Shown piece by piece: positions 1 to 6,341 of a DNA stretch of 54,297 nucleotides. Within the stretch, counting starts at the first letter, position 1. Each line of letters begins with the position of its first letter. The notes beneath the pieces are model-generated. The model had not been told where the DNA came from. It made no database searches and worked only from the letters and a program-made list of their open reading frames with translations. The DNA comes from Tannerella sp. (GTDB lineage: Bacteria; Bacteroidota; Bacteroidia; Bacteroidales; Tannerellaceae): positions 1-54,297 of the forward strand of contig JAITVY010000003.1 in NCBI GenBank assembly GCA_031285565.1, written 5' to 3'. The translations under genes and the position numbers were made by a program.

Positions 1-119
1 ATTCGGAGGGAATAAGGATGAGATGTGATCTTTTCATGAAGTAATAGCAAAATAGTAGCAAATTATTTGATTTTCCTATTAATGTATTGATTATTAATTA
101 TAATAAATTAGCCTTTCAA
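1..119. repeat. Left copy of 119-bp terminal direct repeat
   Basis: These bases are identical to positions 54179-54297. The copy begins inside the last codons of the gene at 53787-54206 (its stop reappears here at 26-28) and ends inside the tRNA-like segment. A repeat of exactly 119 bp that cuts through a gene is what a k-mer assembler produces when a circular molecule is opened, so I read it as an overlap, not a biological terminal repeat. The true unit would be about 54,178 bp. Confidence 0.93.
43..63 (+). repeat. Integrase arm-type repeat, P side (candidate)
   Basis: Two close copies of the motif ATAGCAAA / TAGCAAAT lie here, upstream of the tRNA-like core. The same motif recurs in inverted orientation at 216-236, and a related AATAATCGCAAA pair lies at 283-306. 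Flanking a core with such repeats is the usual arrangement of arm-binding sites for a tyrosine integrase. Function is inferred from layout only. Confidence 0.5.
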
Positions 120-160
120 ACTGAGGGTCGCGGGTTTGAGCCCCGTCTTCCGCTCTCTTT
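113..160 (+). other. attP: attP core: 3' part of a tRNA gene
   Basis: The segment reads as a tRNA from the anticodon loop onward. There is a seven-base loop (113-119), a five-base 3' anticodon strand ACTGA (120-124), a five-base variable loop (125-129), a paired T-stem and loop (130-146) with TTTGAGC in place of TTCRANN, the acceptor 3' strand CTTCCGC and discriminator T. The bases 5' of 113 cannot pair with ACTGA and no 5' tRNA half is present, so this is not a functional tRNA. It is best read as the attP core that rebuilds a host tRNA on integration. If the loop is intact the anticodon would be TTC (Glu), but identity with the host gene may start further in, so the isotype is uncertain. Confidence 0.8.
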
Positions 161-169
161 TATAATCAG

Positions 170-198
170 GCATTTACATAACTGTAAATGCTTTTTTT
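170..198 (+). terminator. Rho-independent terminator after the tRNA-like core
   Basis: GCATTTACA (170-178) pairs perfectly with TGTAAATGC (183-191) across a four-base loop, and a run of T follows at once. It would terminate the rebuilt tRNA transcript after integration and shield the integrase from it. Confidence 0.85.
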
Positions 199-215
199 AT
201 GCCCTATAGGATGTG

Positions 216-236
216 TTTTGCTATTTATTTGCTATT
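216..236 (-). repeat. Integrase arm-type repeat, P' side (candidate)
   Basis: On the minus strand this reads as two copies of AATAGCAAA, the inverted counterpart of 43-63 on the other side of the att core. It may bind the N-terminal domain of the integrase. A short inverted repeat TGTCA-n5-TGACA lies just after it at about 252-266 and could be an accessory or Xis site. Confidence 0.5.
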
Positions 237-282
237 TTCGCAATCTCACTTTGTCACGTTTTGACACGGTTCGTATTAAATA

Positions 283-306
283 AATAATCGCAAAATAATC
301 GCAAAT
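283..306 (+). repeat. AATAATCGCAAA direct repeat before the integrase
   Basis: A 12-bp unit is repeated back to back and ends three bases before the integrase start codon. The unit resembles the arm-type motif (AATAnnGCAAA), so it may be a further integrase arm site or an autoregulatory site for the integrase gene. Confidence 0.45.
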
Positions 307-308
307 CA

Positions 309-1514
309 ATGGCATCTATTTTAACTAAATTAGACACACGTAGAGCGGATAAGAAAGGTAATTATCCGGTAAAGATTGTTATATTTAGCAATCAAACTAA
401 TGCATCGATATCATTAAACGTTTCGATTCCAGAAAAAGCATGGATTCGAAATGGAGAAGAAAGGCCGGTTAAAACCACTTACCCGGGAGCTAAAACAATA
501 AATGACGACATACAGTCGCTGTTTATTGAGTTCAGGCATAAAGTAAATGATTTAGAACTTAAAGGGAAAGCAAAAAAAATGAAGGCGGCAGACATCAAGA
601 GATATATATTATCTGAGAGAGCAGAAGTTGCAGATGCAGAAATTCTGTTTTCAGATTTTGCTGCTGATTTCGCCGAAGGTTGCAAAAGTTCCGGCACTAA
701 GCGAAATTACCTACACACAATAGGGAAAATGAAAGAATATGCAGAGAATGTCAATATATCGTTTGAAGAAATAAACCTCTCCTTTCTGCGCCAGTTTGAT
801 GATTACTTATCCAAATCCGGATCAGGCGTTAATACCCGTTCTATCCACTTTAGGAATATCCGTGCTATTTTTAATCGTGCTATTGATGATGAAATTATAA
901 ATCAGGATATTTACCCGTTCAGAAAGTTTAAAATCAAAAGTAAAGAAAAGGATAAGGTAAGTCTCAATAGCCAAAAAGTAAAAATGCTTTATGAATATAA
1001 TTTCAAAACCAAGTCGCTTAGTATGGCCCGTGATTACTGGATATTGTCATTTCTATTATGTGGTATTAATCCAATAGACTTATACCATCTTAAAAAGCCA
1101 GGGAAAGATAGTATCATATCATTCGAGCGAAGTAAAACAAGACATGAATCACATCATACAATAAGATTACTATTGCAACCAGAGGCAATGGAAATTATAA
1201 ATAAATACAATGATTCAGAATCAGAATACCTCCTTAATTTTGAAAGTAAATACGTGAACTATGAAATATTTCGCAGCTTTCTTAGTAAGAAAATACGGGA
1301 GATCGCTAAAATAACCGGCCTAACAGGTCTCACGATGTATTGGGCTCGGTACAGTTGGGCCACTATCGCCGATGGTTTAGATATTCCGGAGAAAACCATA
1401 TCGAAAGCGCTTGGACACGTCGATAAGTCTTTGGCCGGCCGCACTTATATCACATTCGACTGGTCGAAAGTAGACAAAGCCAATCGAGAGGTTATTGATC
1501 ATGTATTAAAATAG
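309..1514 (+). CDS. int: Tyrosine recombinase / phage integrase
   Basis: This 401-residue protein should catalyse site-specific integration at the tRNA-like attP core just upstream. It has the Bacteroidota integrase layout: an N-terminal arm-binding region, a SAM-like core-binding domain (about residues 110-200) and a C-terminal catalytic domain. In the catalytic domain WARYSW supplies the box II Arg with Tyr where His is usual, ALGH supplies the second His, and TYITF near residue 379 supplies the Tyr nucleophile. The box I Arg is not evident: the segment aligns as LLCGINPIDL, with Cys where the family usually has Arg. The ATG at 309 directly follows the AATAATCGCAAA repeats. The gene converges on the lipoprotein gene; the 55 bp between them hold no clear hairpin. 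Confidence 0.93.
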   Translation: MASILTKLDTRRADKKGNYPVKIVIFSNQTNASISLNVSIPEKAWIRNGEERPVKTTYPGAKTINDDIQSLFIEFRHKVNDLELKGKAKKMKAADIKRYILSERAEVADAEILFSDFAADFAEGCKSSGTKRNYLHTIGKMKEYAENVNISFEEINLSFLRQFDDYLSKSGSGVNTRSIHFRNIRAIFNRAIDDEIINQDIYPFRKFKIKSKEKDKVSLNSQKVKMLYEYNFKTKSLSMARDYWILSFLLCGINPIDLYHLKKPGKDSIISFERSKTRHESHHTIRLLLQPEAMEIINKYNDSESEYLLNFESKYVNYEIFRSFLSKKIREIAKITGLTGLTMYWARYSWATIADGLDIPEKTISKALGHVDKSLAGRTYITFDWSKVDKANREVIDHVLK

Positions 1515-1569
1515 GGATTTTATGTAAAAAGTTATAGAATTTTAAAGCAAACGTATAGTGTGCTATTGT

Positions 1570-2166
1570 CTATATACTAATTTTAACATCCCACCCTTTG
1601 TTAATCGCTATTGCAGTTTTGCAATTAATACGTCCCGGATTTCCCCCTATGCGAATAACGCCAGCATCTACCGTAGGGAGGTTGTTGAATATGCTATTTA
1701 AGTCGCTCTCGTCAAACTTTCCATTCTCTATATCGAAGTGTATAATATTAGGGATATAATCAAATTCAATTTTCCTCATATCTTTGTCGCCAACAAAATG
1801 CGTTAAAAATGGAGCCTTTTTTATATCCACCTCATAATATAAACCATCCTTATTAAAGTTTATCTTTTTCAATTCAGAAGCGTATATTTTCACCTTTTGG
1901 TAATTTGCGTTGTTATAAAAATGTTCTATATTACTCCCAGATCCATTAAGATACACCTCGTCCTTTATTCCATCTCCCCAGTCAATGATTGCAGATTTAG
2001 CCTCAATCCACAACCCGATTTTTCCAAATTTAGTGGAACTATTATCAGGGTACCCTCTTGCCTCCATCAAGGACTCATTTTTAATATCCTCAGAAGGATC
2101 TTCAACCTTATTACTACATGATAATAATAATAAAAATGACACTAAAACAATAATACTCTTTTTCAT
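1570..2166 (-). CDS. Lipoprotein, candidate lysogenic-conversion gene
   Basis: This 198-residue protein starts with Lys-Lys, a hydrophobic stretch and the lipobox LLSC, so it should be exported and lipidated at Cys17. The mature part contains IDWGDG, a motif seen in BspA-like or PKD-like surface proteins of Bacteroides, followed by short beta-rich repeats, but I cannot name a family. It lies 11 bp downstream of the membrane protein gene and on the same strand as the repressor, so it is probably expressed in the lysogen. It is not needed for any obvious phage function. It may change the host surface, for example for superinfection immunity; that role is inference. Confidence 0.75.
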   Translation of the reverse strand: MKKSIIVLVSFLLLLSCSNKVEDPSEDIKNESLMEARGYPDNSSTKFGKIGLWIEAKSAIIDWGDGIKDEVYLNGSGSNIEHFYNNANYQKVKIYASELKKINFNKDGLYYEVDIKKAPFLTHFVGDKDMRKIEFDYIPNIIHFDIENGKFDESDLNSIFNNLPTVDAGVIRIGGNPGRINCKTAIAINKGWDVKISI

Positions 2167-2177
2167 GATTGTATGTT

Positions 2178-2957
2178 TTATTTATAACAATAACCGCAAG
2201 GTTTTCTCCAATAACATTCAGAATCATCCTTATCGACCTTAAATACATCTCCGGAGCATCTTTGCAACCCCTTACATCTTGCTGACTTATGATAGCTTGC
2301 AGACTTATTTCCAGTACAAATATATACATCCGTATCACTTATATCATTCCAAGCATATATTCCAATTCCCACCGAACACAAAAATATAAGAAATCCAATT
2401 ATTATAGGCCTCCTATATTCAATTATCAACAACCTTATTGACTTTACCGCCACAATCATGCCATTAATAGTCTTTTTTGAAAGACCTATGCAACCTCTTA
2501 TTAGAAATAAAATAATTCTGAATGATTGATAAGAAATAACTATTGCAAAAAAACAGAATCCATAAGAAAAGAAGATAATTATTGGAGTCATTAAAATCAT
2601 CCAAATCGCAGATCCATTGTTCGAATATAATAGATAGACATAGAAGCATATAGCCGCAATAATAGAAATAACTGAAATAGGATTTTTTTTGAACATTATA
2701 GATTCGAGATATAACGATGCCTTTTCGGCAAATTTGCCAATATCAATTTTGGATTTTATTTTTCTCTCTATAAGAAAGCAGACAAACGCATATACGCAGG
2801 TGATAGCCAACAATGTATATTTTATTAAATCATCATTTTCCCCCTCTGCGTCGCCAAATATGCGCTTCGTTAAAGCGAAGTAAATAGCCAGTATGCCTAT
2901 ATAAACAAGCAATACTATAAGACAAAAAAATAGTCTCGTGTCTTTTTTATCTCCCAT
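2178..2957 (-). CDS. Polytopic membrane protein with C-terminal Cys-rich domain
   Basis: I place the start at the ATG at 2957 (MGDKKDTR), five bases after the repressor stop, giving 259 residues; a longer reading frame to 3017 would run into the repressor gene. About five hydrophobic segments fill the protein. After the last one comes a roughly 45-residue tail with YICTGNK, YHKSARCKGL, CSG and KPCGYCYK. Cys and His spaced like this suggest a small metal-binding domain, a pattern I have seen at the end of other Bacteroidota membrane proteins. It is probably co-transcribed with the repressor and the lipoprotein, so it is a candidate exclusion or surface-conversion factor. Function is unknown. 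Confidence 0.75.
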   Translation of the reverse strand: MGDKKDTRLFFCLIVLLVYIGILAIYFALTKRIFGDAEGENDDLIKYTLLAITCVYAFVCFLIERKIKSKIDIGKFAEKASLYLESIMFKKNPISVISIIAAICFYVYLLYSNNGSAIWMILMTPIIIFFSYGFCFFAIVISYQSFRIILFLIRGCIGLSKKTINGMIVAVKSIRLLIIEYRRPIIIGFLIFLCSVGIGIYAWNDISDTDVYICTGNKSASYHKSARCKGLQRCSGDVFKVDKDDSECYWRKPCGYCYK

Positions 2958-2961
2958 ATCT

Positions 2962-3654
2962 CTACCATAAATTAACACTAAAAACCCCCTTAACCAGCGC
3001 CCATCCATAAATATCATTTACGGATAGGTCGAACGGCAAATACCCATCTTCTTCATTAAATGATATGCACGTTATATACCCATCTTTTTGAGATGGCGCA
3101 AGCTTTTTTATAACAATATCCCCATCAGAGCATAAGGCATAAACCTCGCCCATTCTCACATCCTCCACGGAGTTTATTTTTTTGCAAACAAGAATATCAC
3201 CGCCCCTTATAGATTTTTGCGGATTCTTCCGATTAATCATACTGTCACCTTTTGCTCGAATTGAGAAATCGTAACTTTCGACGAAAGGGATGTATAACTT
3301 TTCGCAATCTCGTTCCATCACTTGAACATCGAATCCCCCCGGCTTTCCGCAAATGCCATAAGCCATATCAACAAATGGCTTGGAATGAATAGAATGATCA
3401 CTATTCACACTTTCAGTATTTAATCTTTTGCCATCTTTATCACTGTTATTTATTTTTTCAAAATAATCAATAATTATTTGTGCATTAGCAGCGGTAGGTC
3501 TTGTCTTACCACTCTTGTAGTTTCCTATCGTAGCCTCCGTTATTCGAGTTTCGGTTGCTATGCGATATGCCGTCAATTTCGATCCGTCAAATAAGTTGCT
3601 ATTGATTAGATCGATAGCTTTTTTTATCAAAATCTCTTTGTTGTTTTTTTTCAT
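2962..3654 (-). CDS. CI-like repressor, HTH plus S24 autopeptidase
   Basis: This is the prophage maintenance repressor (230 residues). An N-terminal helix-turn-helix spans about residues 25-52 (AYRIATETRITEATIGNYKSG). The C-terminal S24/LexA-type peptidase has the catalytic Ser138 in GDSM and a Lys in VIKKL (residue 183 or 184). A likely self-cleavage bond is Cys102-Gly103 in ICGKPGG. RecA-stimulated cleavage would therefore induce the phage. The start codon at 3654 abuts operator-like site O1 (3655-3670), which suggests autoregulation. It leads a minus-strand transcript that also carries the membrane protein and lipoprotein. Confidence 0.9.
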   Translation of the reverse strand: MKKNNKEILIKKAIDLINSNLFDGSKLTAYRIATETRITEATIGNYKSGKTRPTAANAQIIIDYFEKINNSDKDGKRLNTESVNSDHSIHSKPFVDMAYGICGKPGGFDVQVMERDCEKLYIPFVESYDFSIRAKGDSMINRKNPQKSIRGGDILVCKKINSVEDVRMGEVYALCSDGDIVIKKLAPSQKDGYITCISFNEEDGYLPFDLSVNDIYGWALVKGVFSVNLW

Positions 3655-3670
3655 ACTTTAATATTTTAGT
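3655..3670. promoter_or_regulatory. Operator-like site O1
   Basis: This 16-bp site (ACTTTAATATTTTAGT) matches the perfect palindrome at 4403-4418 in outline (ACT-n2-AATATT-n2-AGT). It touches the repressor start codon on one side and a TATATTTG promoter box on the other, where the repressor could control both directions. Confidence 0.65.
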
Positions 3671-3677
3671 ATATTTG
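3670..3677 (+). promoter_or_regulatory. Promoter -7 box for the gene at 3704
   Basis: TATATTTG matches the Bacteroidota -7 consensus TAnnTTTG and is followed by GCAT exactly as at the early promoter (4418-4425). No good TTTG -33 element lies at the right distance, so it may be weaker. Confidence 0.55.
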
Positions 3678-3703
3678 CATTATTAATTTAAAATTCAATC
3701 ACT

Positions 3704-3931
3704 ATGGATACTATTCAGTTCATCGAAGATCAAAAGATCGCAACGCCAGCCGGAATAATACTGCTAAAATTAGCAGAAGGGCTTAAAGATAACAAGGACT
3801 TGATTGATATTGCAGAGGATATAGACAAGCACCTTTGCGCGTTTTTGGAATGCAACGACCTTGTGCTTACGACAAAATGTATCAGCAATATTCCGCCCGA
3901 CTTCCGTTTGGTTTTCAGCAAAAAACATTAA
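3704..3931 (+). CDS. Small protein divergent from the repressor
   Basis: A 75-residue acidic protein with no motif I recognise. It occupies the Cro position, divergently from the repressor with a promoter and operator O1 between them, but no helix-turn-helix is visible, so calling it Cro would be unsupported. Its 3' end overlaps the convergent minus-strand gene by 17 bp. Confidence 0.6.
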   Translation: MDTIQFIEDQKIATPAGIILLKLAEGLKDNKDLIDIAEDIDKHLCAFLECNDLVLTTKCISNIPPDFRLVFSKKH

Positions 3932-4319
3932 CTAAAGAGATCACAAGACTTATAATTGCAATTATGAAAGTTGGAATTATAAGCACATTATTCTTTTTCA
4001 ACTTCTTTATTTCGAGGGCTATTTTTTCGCTCTCTATGGACATCCTTTCCCTATTCGATTCCTGCTTTTTGAATGCTTCTTCGTAAAACTTAGATCCTAA
4101 TGCGATGGCAGAAGAATCGGTACTTTCAAATGTATTTTTATTAAAAACATTAAGCTTTGCATGACCATTGCTAACTAAGATATGGCAGAGTTGTATTTTT
4201 CTATCAAACAAACCCTTATCGCCAATATCTCTAATAGTTACACACCGCGCATTACTACATAATGTTTTTAAGATATCCGATATAATATCAATATCATCCC
4301 TTGTCAATTCATAATCCAT
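3915..4319 (-). CDS. Small protein with C-terminal membrane anchor
   Basis: I chose the ATG at 4319 (MDYELTRDD; 134 residues) over an upstream GTG at 4343 because the former follows an A/T-rich leader. The N-terminal 95 residues are mixed and the next 20 are charged (Glu/Lys). A hydrophobic tail (about residues 111-134) would anchor it in the membrane with the bulk in the cytoplasm. Lying in the immunity region on the lysogeny strand and next to operator O2, it could be a superinfection-exclusion factor; this is inferred from position. No family recognised. Confidence 0.6.
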   Translation of the reverse strand: MDYELTRDDIDIISDILKTLCSNARCVTIRDIGDKGLFDRKIQLCHILVSNGHAKLNVFNKNTFESTDSSAIALGSKFYEEAFKKQESNRERMSIESEKIALEIKKLKKNNVLIIPTFIIAIISLVISLVNVFC

Positions 4320-4371
4320 ATTTTCTATATAATTAATGTACACATAGCGGGAGTGTTAAATAAATATAAAT

Positions 4372-4387
4372 ACTAAAATATTTAAGT
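4372..4387. promoter_or_regulatory. Operator-like site O2
   Basis: ACTAAAATATTTAAGT shares the ACT-n2-AATATT-n2-AGT pattern with O1 and O3. Its centre lies 31 bp from that of O3, about three helical turns, which would allow cooperative binding. On the minus strand it is followed by a TATATTTA box that could serve the gene ending at 3915. Confidence 0.6.
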
Positions 4388-4394
4388 ATATTAA

Positions 4395-4425
4395 TTTGTA
4401 TTACTTCAATATTGAAGTATATTTG
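4395..4425 (+). promoter_or_regulatory. Main early promoter
   Basis: TTTG at 4395-4398 and TATATTTG at 4418-4425 match the Bacteroidota -33 and -7 elements with a 19-bp spacer. The perfect palindrome O3 fills the spacer, so repressor binding would block the sigma factor directly. The transcript should start near 4431 and serve the early operon from 4509. Confidence 0.8.
4403..4418. promoter_or_regulatory. Operator-like site O3, perfect palindrome
   Basis: ACTTCAATATTGAAGT is a perfect 16-bp palindrome lying between the -33 and -7 elements of the early promoter and overlapping the -7 box by one base. It is the best candidate for the primary repressor operator. Confidence 0.75.
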
Positions 4426-4508
4426 CATTGTAATTAATCCCAAATTTGAAAACACACAAATTGAATTAATCTACAAATATAACGATTACTGATTATAAAA
4501 TAAAAAAT

Positions 4509-4712
4509 ATGGCAAAAATTATTTTAAAAATCTGTGCAAAAGACACTCTCCGCGCAATGCAAATAGGAGAGGAAATTGATCTTCCAAATTCAAGAGTACG
4601 CCCGAATGCTGTTCGAGTTGCCGCATCTGAGTTAAAGGAAAAAGAGAACATGCTTTTTGAGTGTTCTGAAAAGAATACGATAACAAGCATTAAGGTAAGG
4701 AGGGTAAAGTAA
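4509..4712 (+). CDS. First early gene, small basic protein
   Basis: A 67-residue protein starting MAKIILKICAK with a predicted beta-rich fold. It is the first gene after the repressor-controlled early promoter and its stop overlaps the next start by one base. I do not recognise a characterised family. Confidence 0.65.
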   Translation: MAKIILKICAKDTLRAMQIGEEIDLPNSRVRPNAVRVAASELKEKENMLFECSEKNTITSIKVRRVK

Positions 4713-4936
4713 TGAATAAAAAGAGAGCAAAAATCAGAGATTACCCAATCACGATTTGTGGTGAAGAGGACTTCGGTAAATGGTTTGGAATAACAAGCCC
4801 TACAACTCAGGCAAAATTAAGGGCTGAGGGATTACCCTGTATGCATAATGGACATTCATTTGTTTATGAATGCGACAAGGTTATAGCGTGGATGAAAGAC
4901 AAATGGACATTTGAAAAAGTAGAGATAAGATCATGA
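4712..4936 (+). CDS. Winged-helix / excisionase-like DNA-binding protein
   Basis: This 74-residue protein has the pattern of a small MerR/Nu1/Xis-type wing-helix: KWFGITSPTTQAKLRAEG for the helix-turn-helix, LP and FVYE for the wing and VIAWMKD for the last helix. Such proteins act as excisionases or early regulators. Its place at the head of the early operon fits either role. It overlaps both neighbours by one to four bases, so it is translationally coupled. Confidence 0.6.
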   Translation: MNKKRAKIRDYPITICGEEDFGKWFGITSPTTQAKLRAEGLPCMHNGHSFVYECDKVIAWMKDKWTFEKVEIRS

Positions 4937-5133
4937 AAAAAGCAGCCCTATTCGGATTCTTCATCGCAAGTCTGATGTTGTCAGCTTGCAGCTTAGGTAT
5001 ATACGGATACAATATCGTGCATGCCGGAACATGTAAAGATACACCTATAATTGCATGTATTGCTGTTGGATGGTGCGGGATGTGTGTTGCATTAGTATAT
5101 ACGGCTTATAAGGACTACAAGCGAGGTTATTAA
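4933..5133 (+). CDS. Small membrane protein
   Basis: This 66-residue protein has two hydrophobic segments (about residues 4-27 and 39-58) with several Cys residues between and within them. The N-terminal segment ends in LSACS, which could also be a lipobox, but the second membrane segment makes a two-pass protein as likely. Its start overlaps the preceding stop. No function recognised. Confidence 0.6.
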   Translation: MKKAALFGFFIASLMLSACSLGIYGYNIVHAGTCKDTPIIACIAVGWCGMCVALVYTAYKDYKRGY

Positions 5134-5157
5134 ACACTAACTTAAAATAAAATAATC

Positions 5158-5334
5158 ATGACAAAAGAAGAATTAATGCAGTTGCCGGTTGAGAAACTGG
5201 CAGGTAAGTTTTTTGACCTTGAAAAAGAGGTGGAAATGCTCAGATTTACGAGTAAAATCGACCACGAAAGCGCTGAAAGATATAAAGATATCATTAAATC
5301 AATCAGCATCACACCTGAAGCATTTAATAAATAA
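5158..5334 (+). CDS. Short coiled-coil protein upstream of recT
   Basis: A 58-residue protein (MTKEELMQLPVEK at its start, ending ITPEAFNK) preceded by an A-rich leader. It is mostly helical with a heptad-like centre. It lies 16 bp ahead of recT in a different frame. This favours starting RecT at 5351, not at the upstream in-frame codon at 5189. Confidence 0.6.
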   Translation: MTKEELMQLPVEKLAGKFFDLEKEVEMLRFTSKIDHESAERYKDIIKSISITPEAFNK

Positions 5335-5350
5335 TAAAATGTTAATCACT

Positions 5351-6319
5351 ATGTCAAACAAAATTCAATTAAAAGTAGAGGAGTTGAACGGAATGACTCC
5401 CACGCAGATTGTAGAGAACCAGGTTGTGGAAAGTAAATTTGTTGCTATGTATAACGCTATCTGGGGTGTAGATAAAGGATCATCTATCTATGAAAAGGAA
5501 AAGTTTAATTTTCTGAAACTACTTCAGGAGAATCCGGATTTATCAAACTGTACAAGAATCTCTCTATATGGTTGTTTCCTTGATATGGCCGTTAATGGAT
5601 TGTCGTTGGACCCTACCGGAAAACCCCACTGTTACCTTATCCCACGTAGTGTAAAATCCGGCCATAAGGATAGTAAAGGAAAAGACATACATGAAAAGAG
5701 AGCTACTGTAAATATTACCGGTTACGGCGAGCTTACGATGCGTATGCGTGCAGGACAAATTAAGTATGCTGACAATCCGGTAGTTGTTTATCAAGGAGAT
5801 ATTTTTAAGGCTGAATTGCAGGGAGGAAAGAAAGTTATAACATATGCAGCCTCCGTTCCTCGTAAAACGAATAAGATTATAGGCGCTTTCATTCGCATAG
5901 TCCGCTTGGATGGATCGGAAGATTATCAATGGCTACTTGAAGGCGATATTGACAGGCTTAAACATTATTCTGAAAAGAACAATTCTTACTTTGATGTAAA
6001 TACAAGACAGCGTGTTCTTGGAGATGCGAATAAATTATATACATCTAATGCCGGCGGAATTGATCCGGGTTTCCTTGAAAATAAAATGATCAAACATGCC
6101 TTCGATGCCTATCCGAAAGTCCGTACCGGCAATTACACCATAATGGAAACCATGGAAGACCCCCGGAATGAAATAGATTATGGTATTGAATATGGGGAGG
6201 CGGAAGATATAACCGGTCATGCACCCGCCGGTTTCGGAGATGAAAATATAACCCCATCTACGCCACAACCGGAAACGGTTATCAATACAACTGAGGAAGA
6301 CGATGATGCCGGTTTTTAA
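5351..6319 (+). CDS. recT: RecT-family single-strand annealing protein
   Basis: I start it at ATG 5351 (MSNKIQLK; 322 residues); an ATG at 5339 is also possible. The centre shows the RecT signature: a cysteine-containing helix (YGCFLDMAVNGLSLDP), then HCYLIPRSV, then NITGYGELTMRMR, and a C-terminal acidic tail (TTEEDDDAGF) typical of annealases that contact SSB or a partner nuclease. It anneals complementary single strands during phage replication and recombination. The candidate exonuclease partner lies two genes downstream, at 7568. Confidence 0.85.
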   Translation: MSNKIQLKVEELNGMTPTQIVENQVVESKFVAMYNAIWGVDKGSSIYEKEKFNFLKLLQENPDLSNCTRISLYGCFLDMAVNGLSLDPTGKPHCYLIPRSVKSGHKDSKGKDIHEKRATVNITGYGELTMRMRAGQIKYADNPVVVYQGDIFKAELQGGKKVITYAASVPRKTNKIIGAFIRIVRLDGSEDYQWLLEGDIDRLKHYSEKNNSYFDVNTRQRVLGDANKLYTSNAGGIDPGFLENKMIKHAFDAYPKVRTGNYTIMETMEDPRNEIDYGIEYGEAEDITGHAPAGFGDENITPSTPQPETVINTTEEDDDAGF

Positions 6320-6341
6320 ATAATCAAACACAAATACAATC

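Noticed and set aside
1..119. Biological terminal repeat or long terminal repeat of a transposon
   Set aside because: It cuts a coding gene at one end, ends inside the tRNA segment at the other, and its length equals a standard assembly k-mer.
113..160. A functional tRNA gene
   Set aside because: Only the 3' part exists; bases before 113 cannot form the anticodon stem and no D-arm or 5' acceptor strand is present. It is an attP core.
3704..3931. A Cro repressor
   Set aside because: Position fits, but no helix-turn-helix is visible in the 75 residues, so the name is not supported.
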